This document shows positions 31,143 through 39,457 of a DNA stretch of 52,968 nt, in pieces. The first letter of the stretch is position 1, and every line of letters starts with the position of its first letter. The position numbers and the translations under genes are program-made. Below the pieces are notes generated by a model that saw only the letters and a program-made list of their open reading frames with translations, was not told where the DNA came from and made no database searches. This DNA comes from Mannheimia haemolytica (GTDB taxonomy: Bacteria > Pseudomonadota > Gammaproteobacteria > Enterobacterales > Pasteurellaceae): contig NZ_SMAC01000021.1 in NCBI RefSeq assembly GCF_004342115.1, forward strand, positions 1 through 52,968, written 5' to 3'.

Positions 31143-31658
31143 ATGAGTATTGCAATTAACCAAATTGTAAACGGAAATGTTTACATTAACGGCAACAGCC
31201 AAATGGGGCGAGTGAATGAGGTCAAAATCCCCGATATTGAGTTTGAATTTATCGAACACAAAGGCCTTGGAATGCACGGTGTGATTAAATTACCTGCCGG
31301 CACGAATGCGATTGAAGCAGAAATCACTTGGGACAGTTTTTATCCGGAAGTGCGTGCGGTAATGCTTAATCCGTATAAATACACTCAGTTGCAAATCCGC
31401 TCTAACCTGCAAGTGTTTAACTCGCAGGGCTTGGCAGCCGAAGAGCCGATGGTCACCATTATGAATGTGTCTGCCGGTAAAATCGGCGGCACAGGGCATA
31501 AAAACAAAGAAAATGCCGAATTTGCCGACACGTTAAATGTACATTCAATTAAACAGACCGTTGCCGGTCGTGAGCTGTTATTTATTGATGTGCTGGCGAA
31601 TATCTACCGTGTGAACGGGGTGGATGTGTTGCAAAAATTCCGCACCAATATCGGTTAG
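31143..31658 (+). CDS. Tail tube protein (P2 FII-like)
   Basis: A 171-residue tail tube protein of the P2 FII family (INQIVNGNVYINGNSQMGRVNEVKIPDIEFEFIEHKGLGMHGVIKLPAG; TVAGRELLFIDVLANIYRVNG VDVLQKFR). It stacks as the inner tube inside the sheath. 10 bp after the sheath gene; then a 95-bp gap with late dyads. Confidence 0.94.
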   Translation: MSIAINQIVNGNVYINGNSQMGRVNEVKIPDIEFEFIEHKGLGMHGVIKLPAGTNAIEAEITWDSFYPEVRAVMLNPYKYTQLQIRSNLQVFNSQGLAAEEPMVTIMNVSAGKIGGTGHKNKENAEFADTLNVHSIKQTVAGRELLFIDVLANIYRVNGVDVLQKFRTNIG

Positions 31659-31664
31659 TAAAAT

Positions 31665-31682
31665 CTTTAAAGCCGTTTAAAA
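31665..31682. promoter_or_regulatory. Late-boundary dyad, copy 3 (tail chaperone)
   Basis: CTTTAAAGCCGTTTAAAA, 71 bp before the tail chaperone ATG, followed by a second dyad TTTAAACACCGTTTAAG at 31687-31703. It matches copies 1, 2 and 4 at all but one or two positions. Confidence 0.6.
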
Positions 31683-31753
31683 TCAATTTAAACACCGTTT
31701 AAGTAAACTCCTTTGTGAAGTTAAACAACAACCACTCACAAAGGAGTTTTTTT

Positions 31754-32068
31754 ATGGCTAACGCAGCTCAACAAGTATTAACCAATCTTCGTGTACAAAC
31801 CACTTATAAATTGCAATACCCTATCGCTTTACCAGATGGTAGAGTTATTGAAACCTTAGATGTACGTCGTCCAAAAGGTAAAGATTTTCGTTTGCTTGAT
31901 GAAAAAGGGTTTGACCCTGAAAAAGATGGCGTAAAAATTCTACGCTTCTATATTCAACAGCTCACCACACTTGTGCCGGAAGATATTGATGAACTCGATG
32001 CTGCCGATATTAAGGGCTTAAATAACCTATTGGAAGATATGCTTATTGAGGGAAAGTCCGACAAATAA
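31754..32068 (+). CDS. Tail assembly chaperone E (zero-frame product)
   Basis: A 104-residue P2 E-type chaperone (YKLQYPIALPDGRVIETLDVRRPKGKDFRLLDEK; LTTLVPEDIDELDAADIKGLNNLLEDMLIEGKSDK). The start follows AAGGAG 8 bases away; the upstream ATG at 31715 has none. Near its end a GGGAAAG slippery heptamer (32050-32056) allows a -1 shift into the E' frame, giving a longer second product as in P2 and lambda. Confidence 0.9.
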   Translation: MANAAQQVLTNLRVQTTYKLQYPIALPDGRVIETLDVRRPKGKDFRLLDEKGFDPEKDGVKILRFYIQQLTTLVPEDIDELDAADIKGLNNLLEDMLIEGKSDK

Positions 32069-32217
32069 GTGAACTAGATACCGTTTATGCTGATCTCGCT
32101 TGGTGGTTTAAGTTTTCACCAAGCGAGCTTTTAGAATTGGATTTAGTGGATATTCCGAAATGGGTAGAACAGATGAACAGGCAAATAAAAGCCGGTTATG
32201 GGCAGATTTTACGGTAG
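32050..32217 (+). CDS. E' extension by -1 ribosomal frameshift
   Basis: From GGGAAAG the -1 frame reads KVRQISELDTVYADLAWWFK and on to AGYGQILR, about 54 residues, the P2 GpE-like block (DTVYADLAWWFKFSPSELLELDLVDIPKWVEQMNRQ). It has no start of its own in a sensible place, so it is made as the E-E' fusion. GGGAAAG is the heptamer used by lambda G-GT. The long form usually bridges to the tape measure. Confidence 0.85.
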   Translation, partial: GKVRQISELDTVYADLAWWFKFSPSELLELDLVDIPKWVEQMNRQIKAGYGQILR

Positions 32218-32498
32218 AGCCAAATAAAGGGTTCGGTGGCTAAAGTAAGTAAAATGGCGACGCCCCAAGCTAGATACACACCAACCCACGCCAAGATTGT
32301 CAAAATCAATCCATAAATGAGTACAAAACTAACGCCCTCGCTTAGGCTTTGTATAGATTGAATCGCATCTAACCAGTAGAAGATACTCCAACCGACTAAT
32401 GCTACCGCTAACAACCATTTAGCGGTGCATTCTGTTCTTGTTACACAAGCCTCGAAACCAGCCCACTCAGTAATTCGATTATTTAATTTAGTCAGCAT
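32196..32498 (-). CDS. Minus-strand membrane protein, unknown
   Basis: A 100-residue protein with two or three membrane helices (WLLAVALVGWSIFYWL; GVSFVLIYGLILTILAWVGVYLAWGVAILLTL). A strong AAGGAGGT ribosome site precedes the ATG at 32498. It lies between the chaperone and tape measure genes, against the late operon, and overlaps the E' end by 22 bp. A small inner-membrane protein expressed from its own promoter in a lysogen fits a superinfection-exclusion or host-modifying moron; that is inference. Confidence 0.65.
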   Translation of the reverse strand: MLTKLNNRITEWAGFEACVTRTECTAKWLLAVALVGWSIFYWLDAIQSIQSLSEGVSFVLIYGLILTILAWVGVYLAWGVAILLTLATEPFIWLYRKICP

Positions 32499-32545
32499 AC
32501 ACCACCTCCTTAAACTTTCCCTATTTTACGCTAAGGATTTAACCA

Positions 32546-35203
32546 ATGGCAAATAATTTAGCTATCGGAATGGTAATTGGTGCAAGCCTATCATCAGGTT
32601 TTCACGGTGCTTTTTCAGGAGCAAAGAAAAAGCTAGAACAATTAGAACAGGCTGTCGCTAAAAATCAGCAAAGCCATTCTAAATTAGGTTCTGAGCTTAC
32701 TGCATTGCGTAGTAAACAAGCTACTCTCTATGCAGAAATGAGCCGAGCCAGTAGTAAAGGTGGTGCTGGGCTTGCTCTTATGCAACAGGAATATAAAAAA
32801 ATTGGCAAAGAAATTGCCAATATTAGCCGAGAGCAACGCAAATGGAGTACAGAATTAGAAAAATCTATTGCTAAGCAAACTAAATTACGCAATGCAATGG
32901 AACGTCATACACAAGCTAAAGAAAACCGAGACGAGCTTAAAGGGAAAATAATTGGAACGGTAGCTTCTGCGGCAATGGGTGTCGGCGTGATGAAAACCTA
33001 TATGGAGCAAGAAGAAGCTGCGAATAATCTTAAAATTTCAATGCTGAAAGCAGATGGTTCTTTCGGGAAATTTGAAGAGATTGGCAAGATTGCTGACACA
33101 TTAGGGACAGATTTACCGGGAACAAAAAAAGATTTCTACAAGCTCGCAATGGCATTAAAGAAACAAGGTGTTTCTGATGATGTGCTGACCGGAGGGGCAT
33201 TAAAAACTTCTGCCGAACTGAATGTCTTGCTTGATATGGATCAGGAAAGTGGTGGAGAGTTTTTAGCGAAGTTTATGGAATCTCACCGGCTCAATGAAAA
33301 TGAGTTACCACAAGCAGCCGATTATCTGCAACGAGCAATGTTTGCCGGCGGTTTAAGTAAAGAGCAGATGTATGAATCGATGAAATACTATGCTCCAAAA
33401 CTGAACTCAATGAAACTTACAGGGGCTGAGAATACCGAAAAAGTGCTGGCGATTGAAGCAATGGCAGGTCAGCAAGGCTTAGAGGGTTCAACCTTTGGTA
33501 CGGGCTTAAATATGATGTTAAGCCGTATGAATAAAGGACCGGAAATGCTCAAGGCAGCAGCCAAAGGAATGAAAGCCGAAGCTCGAGAGATGATGGAGGC
33601 TGTCGGAGTAGAATTTAATTTCTGGGATAAAAACGGCTCATTCAAAGGCATTGATGGAATGCTGGCTGAAATGACGAAATTTGAAAAAATCCGCAAAAAA
33701 TTCGGTGACAAAGGTGTAGGTTTAGTTGCAGAAGAGCTGTTTGGCATTGAAGGTGGGCGTCTTGCTGATATTTTGGCTATGAAAGGTCAAAAAGGCTTAG
33801 ATGAAATGCTGAGTAAAATGCGTGAACAAGCCAGCCTTCAAGATCGCATTAACCTTAAAACAAATACATTAGGTGCTGCCCTAGAATCTTTAGGAGGAGC
33901 GTGGGAAACCTTTGTGGGGGATATTGGCTCTGTCTTTGCCGAAGATATAAAAGGGTTTTCAAAAGGCTTGCAATCTGCGGTGGAATGGCTTGTGCCATTT
34001 GTATCAAAACATAAAGAGGCGATTAAATTTGTAGGTGGTTTGGTTGCTGGACTTGTTATTTTACGAGGCGTTTTACAAGCTGGTTCTTTTGTTATTCAAA
34101 CGGTAACTATGGCAATGAACGCCCTCAAAATTGCAGCAATGACCAATCCTATTGTCTTAGTCATTGGAGCAATCGCAGCGGGTGCTTACTTGATTTATAG
34201 CCATTGGGATAGCATTGCCCCTTGGTTTGCAAATCTTTGGCAAAATGTGACCGCTTACTTCAATCAATTTTGGACTTGGGTAAAAGGTGTTTGGTCGGGC
34301 GTGACGGACTGGGTGTCTTCTGTGTGGAATGGTGTAGCCACTTTTTTCGGGCAGTTATGGACTACGATTACTAGCTTATTTAGTGTAGCTTGGACAAATA
34401 TCCAAACAATATGGGGAGGAGCAACAGCTTGGTTCTCTGGTTTATGGGATGGGATTAAGTCTGCGGCTTTTGGTATGTTCGACAGTATTAGCCAAAAAGT
34501 CAGCTCTGTTGTAGCAAGCATTAAGAGCTTTTTAGGCTTTGGCGATGATGTGGATAAAATGGGGGCAAAAATTGGCAATGTAGCTACCCAAGTCATCAGC
34601 AAAGAACACTCAGGACAACTCAGCAAAACCGCAGATATGGCAGCCAATACAGGGTTCTCTAGCGGTGGTTTCACCGGGCAAGGCGGTAAATATACCCCTG
34701 CCGGTATTGTGCATAAGGGCGAATATGTGATGACGAAAGAAGCGACCTCTCGTTTGGGTGTTGGAATGCTGGATAGCTTAAACTATGGCGGTGCTATGGG
34801 TTTCACTCAACCTGTTTTGCAACCGATTTTAGGTAAGCAAAAAGGCTTTTTTGGCTCACTTTGGGACGATGTGAAATTCGGGGCAAACTTTGTCGGCAAT
34901 CTGCTTGGCTTAAATCAAGGCAGCCTGAAAACGCCTGATTTTAACCCAAATGCGACCAATGCAAGCGGTCAAAATTCGTCGATTTTTAGCAATTATGAAC
35001 CACTCAACCGAAATGCGGTAACACAGCAGGAAAGCTCGCAAGCACCGCAGATAGTCGTGAACTTTAACCCGACAATCAATGTAAACGGTAATGCTACGCA
35101 AGAGGCTCAATCGCAAATTATGCAGCAGTTGCAAATGAGTGCTTATGAGTTTGAGAAATTGCTCAATCGTGTGCTAGACCAACGAAGCCGTAGAGCCTAT
35201 TAG
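32546..35203 (+). CDS. Tail tape measure protein
   Basis: An 885-residue tape measure of the P2 T/TP901 type; its length sets tail length. It begins with a coiled coil (about 24-135), then the TP901 core domain (MKTYMEQEEAANNLKISMLKADG onward), hydrophobic helices around 495-555 (FVGGLVAGLVILRGV; NPIVLVIGAIAAGAYLIY), then an aromatic repeat region in which Trp-rich units of about 12-20 residues recur (VWSGVTDWVSSVWNGVATFF) and a Gly-rich GGFTGQGGKYTPAGIVHKGEYV motif common to tape measures. Confidence 0.95.
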   Translation: MANNLAIGMVIGASLSSGFHGAFSGAKKKLEQLEQAVAKNQQSHSKLGSELTALRSKQATLYAEMSRASSKGGAGLALMQQEYKKIGKEIANISREQRKWSTELEKSIAKQTKLRNAMERHTQAKENRDELKGKIIGTVASAAMGVGVMKTYMEQEEAANNLKISMLKADGSFGKFEEIGKIADTLGTDLPGTKKDFYKLAMALKKQGVSDDVLTGGALKTSAELNVLLDMDQESGGEFLAKFMESHRLNENELPQAADYLQRAMFAGGLSKEQMYESMKYYAPKLNSMKLTGAENTEKVLAIEAMAGQQGLEGSTFGTGLNMMLSRMNKGPEMLKAAAKGMKAEAREMMEAVGVEFNFWDKNGSFKGIDGMLAEMTKFEKIRKKFGDKGVGLVAEELFGIEGGRLADILAMKGQKGLDEMLSKMREQASLQDRINLKTNTLGAALESLGGAWETFVGDIGSVFAEDIKGFSKGLQSAVEWLVPFVSKHKEAIKFVGGLVAGLVILRGVLQAGSFVIQTVTMAMNALKIAAMTNPIVLVIGAIAAGAYLIYSHWDSIAPWFANLWQNVTAYFNQFWTWVKGVWSGVTDWVSSVWNGVATFFGQLWTTITSLFSVAWTNIQTIWGGATAWFSGLWDGIKSAAFGMFDSISQKVSSVVASIKSFLGFGDDVDKMGAKIGNVATQVISKEHSGQLSKTADMAANTGFSSGGFTGQGGKYTPAGIVHKGEYVMTKEATSRLGVGMLDSLNYGGAMGFTQPVLQPILGKQKGFFGSLWDDVKFGANFVGNLLGLNQGSLKTPDFNPNATNASGQNSSIFSNYEPLNRNAVTQQESSQAPQIVVNFNPTINVNGNATQEAQSQIMQQLQMSAYEFEKLLNRVLDQRSRRAY

Positions 35204-35212
35204 GAGTGATTT

Positions 35213-36136
35213 ATGTATTTTATGTTAGGCAATATTGCCTTTGAGCCGGTGAATTTAACTGAATTTAGCGAGCAACATACCGCCGAATTTGCCGAACACG
35301 CTGTGCTAAAAGGCAAACCTCGTTTACAAGCGATGGGCGAAAAGCTAAATGAACTTAATTTTTCTCTTCGGTTGCACCATACCATAGGCGGTGTAGAGAG
35401 CCGTTATCAAGCCTTGCTTGAAGCCAAAGCGAAGCAAGCGGCATTGGCGTTAATTTGGGGCAGTCGTTATAAGGGAGATTATGTAATTGTCGATATTTCA
35501 TCGACCACATTGTTCACCGATGGCAGAGGCAATGCCCTCGCTCGTGAAATGCAAATCAGCCTGAAAGAGTTTGTGGGCGATAATGACGGTGGTGTGTTGG
35601 GTGAGGCGTTAAATTTTGGTGGTGGCTCACTGCTTGGCTCTATTTTGCCAAGCGGTGCGGTAACTACCCTATCTCAAATCAAAACAGCAGTCAGCCGAGG
35701 TGTGGAGCTTTATAACAGCGGCAAACGCTTAGTTGACGAAGTGCAAAATACCGTGGCGATTATTCGGCAGTTGAAAAATGACCCGGCAACTGCATTGGCA
35801 TATTTACCCGCTGCATTAGCGAATTTAGACGGGGCATTGGGGCATTTTGGTAATTTGACCGGCTCATCGGCGACCTTGGGCGGTTTGCAGGAGAAACTAC
35901 CGGCAGCAGTGGTCTTTAGCGAGGAAATCGGCGAGATTTATCAGAGTTTGCAAACAATGCGAAGCAGTTTGGGTAATGCCTCGGCAAATAGCTGGGATAA
36001 TTGGTTTACACCGGCAGAGAGTGCATTGACAGAGGTCACAGACAGCTTTGACCATCTAGCAAAACCGGTGGCAAAAATGACCGCTTGGATTGTGCTGCGT
36101 ACCGATGAGGAGGCAGAAAATGACACAGTTGCTTAA
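35213..36136 (+). CDS. Tail protein U (P2 GpU-like)
   Basis: A 307-residue protein. The first 130 residues are the P2 GpU tail-completion domain (MLGNIAFEPVNLTEFSEQHTAEFAEHAVLKGKPRLQAMGEKL; LIWGSRYKGDYVIVDIS; REMQISLKEFVGD). The remaining 175 residues are a helical extension absent from P2 U, of unknown role. An AGGAG site precedes the ATG. It overlaps gene X by 17 bases. Confidence 0.88.
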   Translation: MYFMLGNIAFEPVNLTEFSEQHTAEFAEHAVLKGKPRLQAMGEKLNELNFSLRLHHTIGGVESRYQALLEAKAKQAALALIWGSRYKGDYVIVDISSTTLFTDGRGNALAREMQISLKEFVGDNDGGVLGEALNFGGGSLLGSILPSGAVTTLSQIKTAVSRGVELYNSGKRLVDEVQNTVAIIRQLKNDPATALAYLPAALANLDGALGHFGNLTGSSATLGGLQEKLPAAVVFSEEIGEIYQSLQTMRSSLGNASANSWDNWFTPAESALTEVTDSFDHLAKPVAKMTAWIVLRTDEEAENDTVA

Positions 36137-36347
36137 ACATATCGTCAAACAGGGTGAGCGTTGGGATAACTTGAGCTATCAATACTACGGCAATGCGTTT
36201 GAATATGGTCGAATTATTGATGCCAATCCGCATATCGGTTTTTGCGAGGTGTTGCCGATAGGGGTAACAATTTATATCCCTGTACTTAACGTTAAGCCAA
36301 CGAATAATGAAAATATGCCACCGTGGCTAAGGGGGCGTGATGCGTAA
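36120..36347 (+). CDS. Tail protein X (P2 GpX-like, LysM-type)
   Basis: A 75-residue protein (LKHIVKQGERWDNLSYQYYGNAFEYGRIIDANPHIG...VLPIGVTIYIPVL) with the LysM-like fold of P2 GpX, which joins the tube to the baseplate hub. The start at 36120 is set by a GAGGAGG ribosome site within gene U. It overlaps the next gene by eight bases. Confidence 0.9.
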   Translation: MTQLLKHIVKQGERWDNLSYQYYGNAFEYGRIIDANPHIGFCEVLPIGVTIYIPVLNVKPTNNENMPPWLRGRDA

Positions 36348-37404
36348 TGTACCGAAGCCCGATTTTTCACTGTTTTATGAAAAAACCAATATCACTGCCG
36401 AGATTGAGCCACATTTGGTGCAACTGACCTATATCGACCATTTGGAAGGTCAATCGGACGAACTCACTGTGGAATTTGAAGACATTCAAGGCAAATGGAT
36501 ACGCCAATGGTTCCCGACTCAGGGGGATAAGCTCAAAGCGGCGATTGGCTATCAGGGCGAATTTCTGACGGGCATCGGTGAGTTTGAAATTGATGAAGTG
36601 GAATATAGTTATAAGCCTTCCACTATTAACTTAAAAGCTCTAAGCACCGGTATCAGCAAAGCCAACCGTACTTTAAAACCGAAAGCCTATGAGAATACGA
36701 CTCTTGCTCAGGTGGTGGCAAAGGTAGCAGATAACCTGAAATTAAAGGTAGTCGGTAAGATTAAGGCTATCCCGATTAAACGGATCACCCAATATCAAGA
36801 GCGGGACGTGGAGTTTTTGGCACGCCTTGCCCGAGAGTATCATCACAGCTTTAAAATCGTGGGCAATCAGCTGGTCTTTACCGATAAAAGCGAACTGGGG
36901 CAAAGTGAGCCGGTGTTAATGTTGGAAGAACGGGATACTATTTCCCTACGTTTGCGAGATCGGATTAAAGACACTGCAAAGGCAGTGGAAATCAGCGGCT
37001 ATGATACAAGCGGTAAAAAAGTGGTGAAAAAACGCAAAAAGGCAAAAGCCTTACGCCCGAATATAAAACAAGCTAAATCAGCCAGTGAAGATACGCTGAA
37101 AATCATCACACGAGGCGAAAGTCAAGAACAGATTGATGCACGGGGTGAGGCTGCGTTGGCTACGCAAAATGAAGATCAGGCGGCTGGTGATATTGAGCTT
37201 ATCGGCAATCCTAAATTGGTTGCCGGAGCAACGATTTTATTGCGTAACTTTGGCGTGTTTAGTGGCAAGTATCTGATTAAATCATCACGCCATACGATTA
37301 GCCGTAGCGGTGGTTATACTACTCATATTGAGGTCAGAATGTTGGAGTTTATTGCCGATGATTTAATCACATTAGGTATGGAGGCTGGCAATGCAAACGC
37401 ATAA
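36340..37404 (+). CDS. Baseplate hub protein D (P2 GpD-like)
   Basis: A 354-residue P2 D-family hub protein (FSLFYEKTNITAEIEPHLVQLTYIDHLEGQSDELTVEFEDIQGKW; YQERDVEFLARLAREYHHSFKI). It is a gp27-like trimeric hub holding the spike. AAGGGGG lies upstream of ATG 36340; a GTG at 36337 is an alternative. A Lys-rich stretch, GKKVVKKRKKAKALRP, is near the middle. It overlaps gene V by 14 bases. Confidence 0.93.
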   Translation: MRNVPKPDFSLFYEKTNITAEIEPHLVQLTYIDHLEGQSDELTVEFEDIQGKWIRQWFPTQGDKLKAAIGYQGEFLTGIGEFEIDEVEYSYKPSTINLKALSTGISKANRTLKPKAYENTTLAQVVAKVADNLKLKVVGKIKAIPIKRITQYQERDVEFLARLAREYHHSFKIVGNQLVFTDKSELGQSEPVLMLEERDTISLRLRDRIKDTAKAVEISGYDTSGKKVVKKRKKAKALRPNIKQAKSASEDTLKIITRGESQEQIDARGEAALATQNEDQAAGDIELIGNPKLVAGATILLRNFGVFSGKYLIKSSRHTISRSGGYTTHIEVRMLEFIADDLITLGMEAGNANA

Positions 37405-37927
37405 TTTTGGGGCGACTTATCAAGAAGGGATTGTATCCGCTGTTGATCCGAAAACGCACAAAGTGCGGTGTAAAATCCCTGCGCTGGAAGATTTAGAAAC
37501 TGCTTGGCTGTCGTTTTTGACCCCGAACGCCGGTGGCAATCAGTTTTACTGTTTGCCCGATGTGGGCGAGCTGGTGGCAATGCTACTTGATGCACAAGGC
37601 GAAGGTGGCTGTGTGTTTGGGGCAATTTATAACGAGCAAGACCCGACACCGGTTGCCGATAGCGATATGTGGGTTAAGAAATTCAGCAATGGCACGGAGA
37701 TTTCGCATAATCGCAAAACCGGCGATGTGGTAGTGAAGACTAACGGGCATTTAACCGCAACGGCTCAAGGTGGGGCTACGATTAATGCAAACACCGTAGT
37801 CAATGGCACATTGCACGCTACCGGTAAAATCACCTCTGACGAAGAAGTCTCTGCTCCTGTTGTGAAACAAGGCACGGTAGAGCTTGGCACACATAAACAC
37901 GGCGGTAGCCCTGAACCTAATAAGTAA
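37391..37927 (+). CDS. Baseplate spike V (P2 GpV-like)
   Basis: A 178-residue spike protein. It has an N-terminal OB-fold (YQEGIVSAVDPKTHKVRCKIPALEDLETAWLSFLTPNAGG; LPDVGELVAMLLDAQGEGGCVFGAIY), then a beta-helix and a C-terminal tip with THKHGG, the His-x-His pair that binds iron at the tip of P2 V and Mu gp45 spikes. It pierces the outer membrane on sheath contraction. Confidence 0.93.
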   Translation: MQTHNFGATYQEGIVSAVDPKTHKVRCKIPALEDLETAWLSFLTPNAGGNQFYCLPDVGELVAMLLDAQGEGGCVFGAIYNEQDPTPVADSDMWVKKFSNGTEISHNRKTGDVVVKTNGHLTATAQGGATINANTVVNGTLHATGKITSDEEVSAPVVKQGTVELGTHKHGGSPEPNK

Positions 37928-37929
37928 TT

Positions 37930-37947
37930 CTTTAAACCAGTTTAAAA
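37930..37947. promoter_or_regulatory. Late-boundary dyad, copy 4 (baseplate block)
   Basis: CTTTAAACCAGTTTAAAA, identical to copy 2, begins two bases after the V stop codon and ends 34 bp before the W ATG. An AGCCCTG/CAGGGCT hairpin overlaps the W ribosome-site region (37961-37981). Confidence 0.6.
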
Positions 37948-37981
37948 TCCCTTTTAAAGATAGCCCTGTATCATCAGGGCT

Positions 37982-38344
37982 ATGAACAGACAAACTTCCA
38001 TTCAATTAACCCACTGGCAACTTGCACCCTCAACCGATACAGTTGAGGTGGTGCAAGGTATTGATGATATTCATCTTTGTATTGTCAATATCCTTTCAAC
38101 CCAAAAAGGCACGGATATTTTACGCCCTGAATTTGGCTCTGACCACTTTCGCTACATTGACTACCCTGAAGATGTGGCTATCCCGAATTTTGTACGGGAA
38201 ATTACAACCGCCTTGCAAAAATGGGAAAAACGCATTGAGGTTGAAGAAGTGTTGGTGGACGGTTCAGCTCCGCATTTTATTTTTACTGTGATGTGGCACT
38301 TAACCGATGATGTTTATCGTGAAATTTACCGAACAACGGTATAA
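37982..38344 (+). CDS. Baseplate wedge W (P2 GpW / gp25-like)
   Basis: A 120-residue gp25-like wedge protein: DDIHLCIVNILSTQKGTDILRPEFGSDHFRYIDYP and the conserved FVREITTALQKWEKRIEVEEV. It is needed to start sheath assembly. It opens the baseplate/fibre block after a late dyad. Confidence 0.93.
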   Translation: MNRQTSIQLTHWQLAPSTDTVEVVQGIDDIHLCIVNILSTQKGTDILRPEFGSDHFRYIDYPEDVAIPNFVREITTALQKWEKRIEVEEVLVDGSAPHFIFTVMWHLTDDVYREIYRTTV

Positions 38345-38353
38345 GGATAGGCA

Positions 38354-39457
38354 ATGACAGAAGCGATTAAAATCATTGATGACGATGTAAAAACCGTACT
38401 TGCCGAAGCGATTGCCGATTATGAAAAACGCACCGGTAAAATCTTACAACCTGCACATATTGAGCGTTCCATTATTCAAACCTACGCTTACCGTGAGCAG
38501 TTATTACGCAAAGGCATTAATCACGCCTTTTTACAAACCTTTCCGCAGTTTGCGACGGGGATTGCGTTGGATTTGTGCGGGGAAACTTTTGGTTGTTATC
38601 GGCTTAGAGATAAACCTGCCCGTACTTTACTACGCTTTTCAGTAAGTGGTGAACATACAGCTATAGTTATCCCTAAAGGAACGCAGGTGGCAATTAATGA
38701 CGAGCTATACTTTTCAACGCTCAATGACGATGTTATTACTCCATTAATTACCTATGTGGAAATTGATGCAGAGTGTAATCAGGTTGGTGTTATCGGTAAT
38801 GGTTGGGAATCAGGAAGAGTCAGTAAACTAAAAACAGCACTGGCAACTAATTATAAAGTAACAGTTGAAAACATTGATATTACGAGCGGTGGGTTGATGC
38901 AGGAAGAAGATGAACCTTACCGTAAGCGAATTTTAGCCGCACCGGAAGCCTTTAGTAACTGTGGCTCTATCGCTGCATATGATTACCACGTCCGCTCTGT
39001 ATCCCAAGATATTGCAGATGTGAATATCTCTACGCCTAGGGGTGGCTTGGTAAGAATTGCGGTATTGACCCAAAAAGGGTTACCGGATACCCGATTACTT
39101 GATGATATTAAAAAACACGTTAGTGCCGAACGGCTACGCCCACTTTGCGATATGGTCGAGGTTATTAAGCCCACAGAACGCCGTTATCAAATTACGGCAC
39201 GTTTAATATTGTTAGATGGCTACCGTGAGGATTTGGTAAAAGCAAAAGCCCGAGAGGCATTACAACTCTATTTGTCAGACAAGACTAAAAAACTCGGTTT
39301 AGACATTGTGCCGTCGGCCATCATTTCAGCTTTAAGAGTTGAGGGTGTTTACGATGTGAATTTAATTCAGCCAGTCAAAACTATTATCAACGAAACAGAA
39401 TGGGCGAACTGCACAGCAATCAGCGTAGAAGTCGAAGAGGAGCGTAGAGATGGCTAG
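38354..39457 (+). CDS. Baseplate wedge J (P2 GpJ-like)
   Basis: A 367-residue Baseplate_J family protein: GETFGCYRLRDKPARTLLRFSVSGEHTAIVIPKGTQVA, GGLMQEEDEPYRKRILAAPEAFSNCGSIAAYDYHVRS and SADVNISTPRGGLVRIAVLTQKG-like core. It forms the baseplate wedge with W and I. It overlaps gene I by eight bases. Confidence 0.94.
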   Translation: MTEAIKIIDDDVKTVLAEAIADYEKRTGKILQPAHIERSIIQTYAYREQLLRKGINHAFLQTFPQFATGIALDLCGETFGCYRLRDKPARTLLRFSVSGEHTAIVIPKGTQVAINDELYFSTLNDDVITPLITYVEIDAECNQVGVIGNGWESGRVSKLKTALATNYKVTVENIDITSGGLMQEEDEPYRKRILAAPEAFSNCGSIAAYDYHVRSVSQDIADVNISTPRGGLVRIAVLTQKGLPDTRLLDDIKKHVSAERLRPLCDMVEVIKPTERRYQITARLILLDGYREDLVKAKAREALQLYLSDKTKKLGLDIVPSAIISALRVEGVYDVNLIQPVKTIINETEWANCTAISVEVEEERRDG

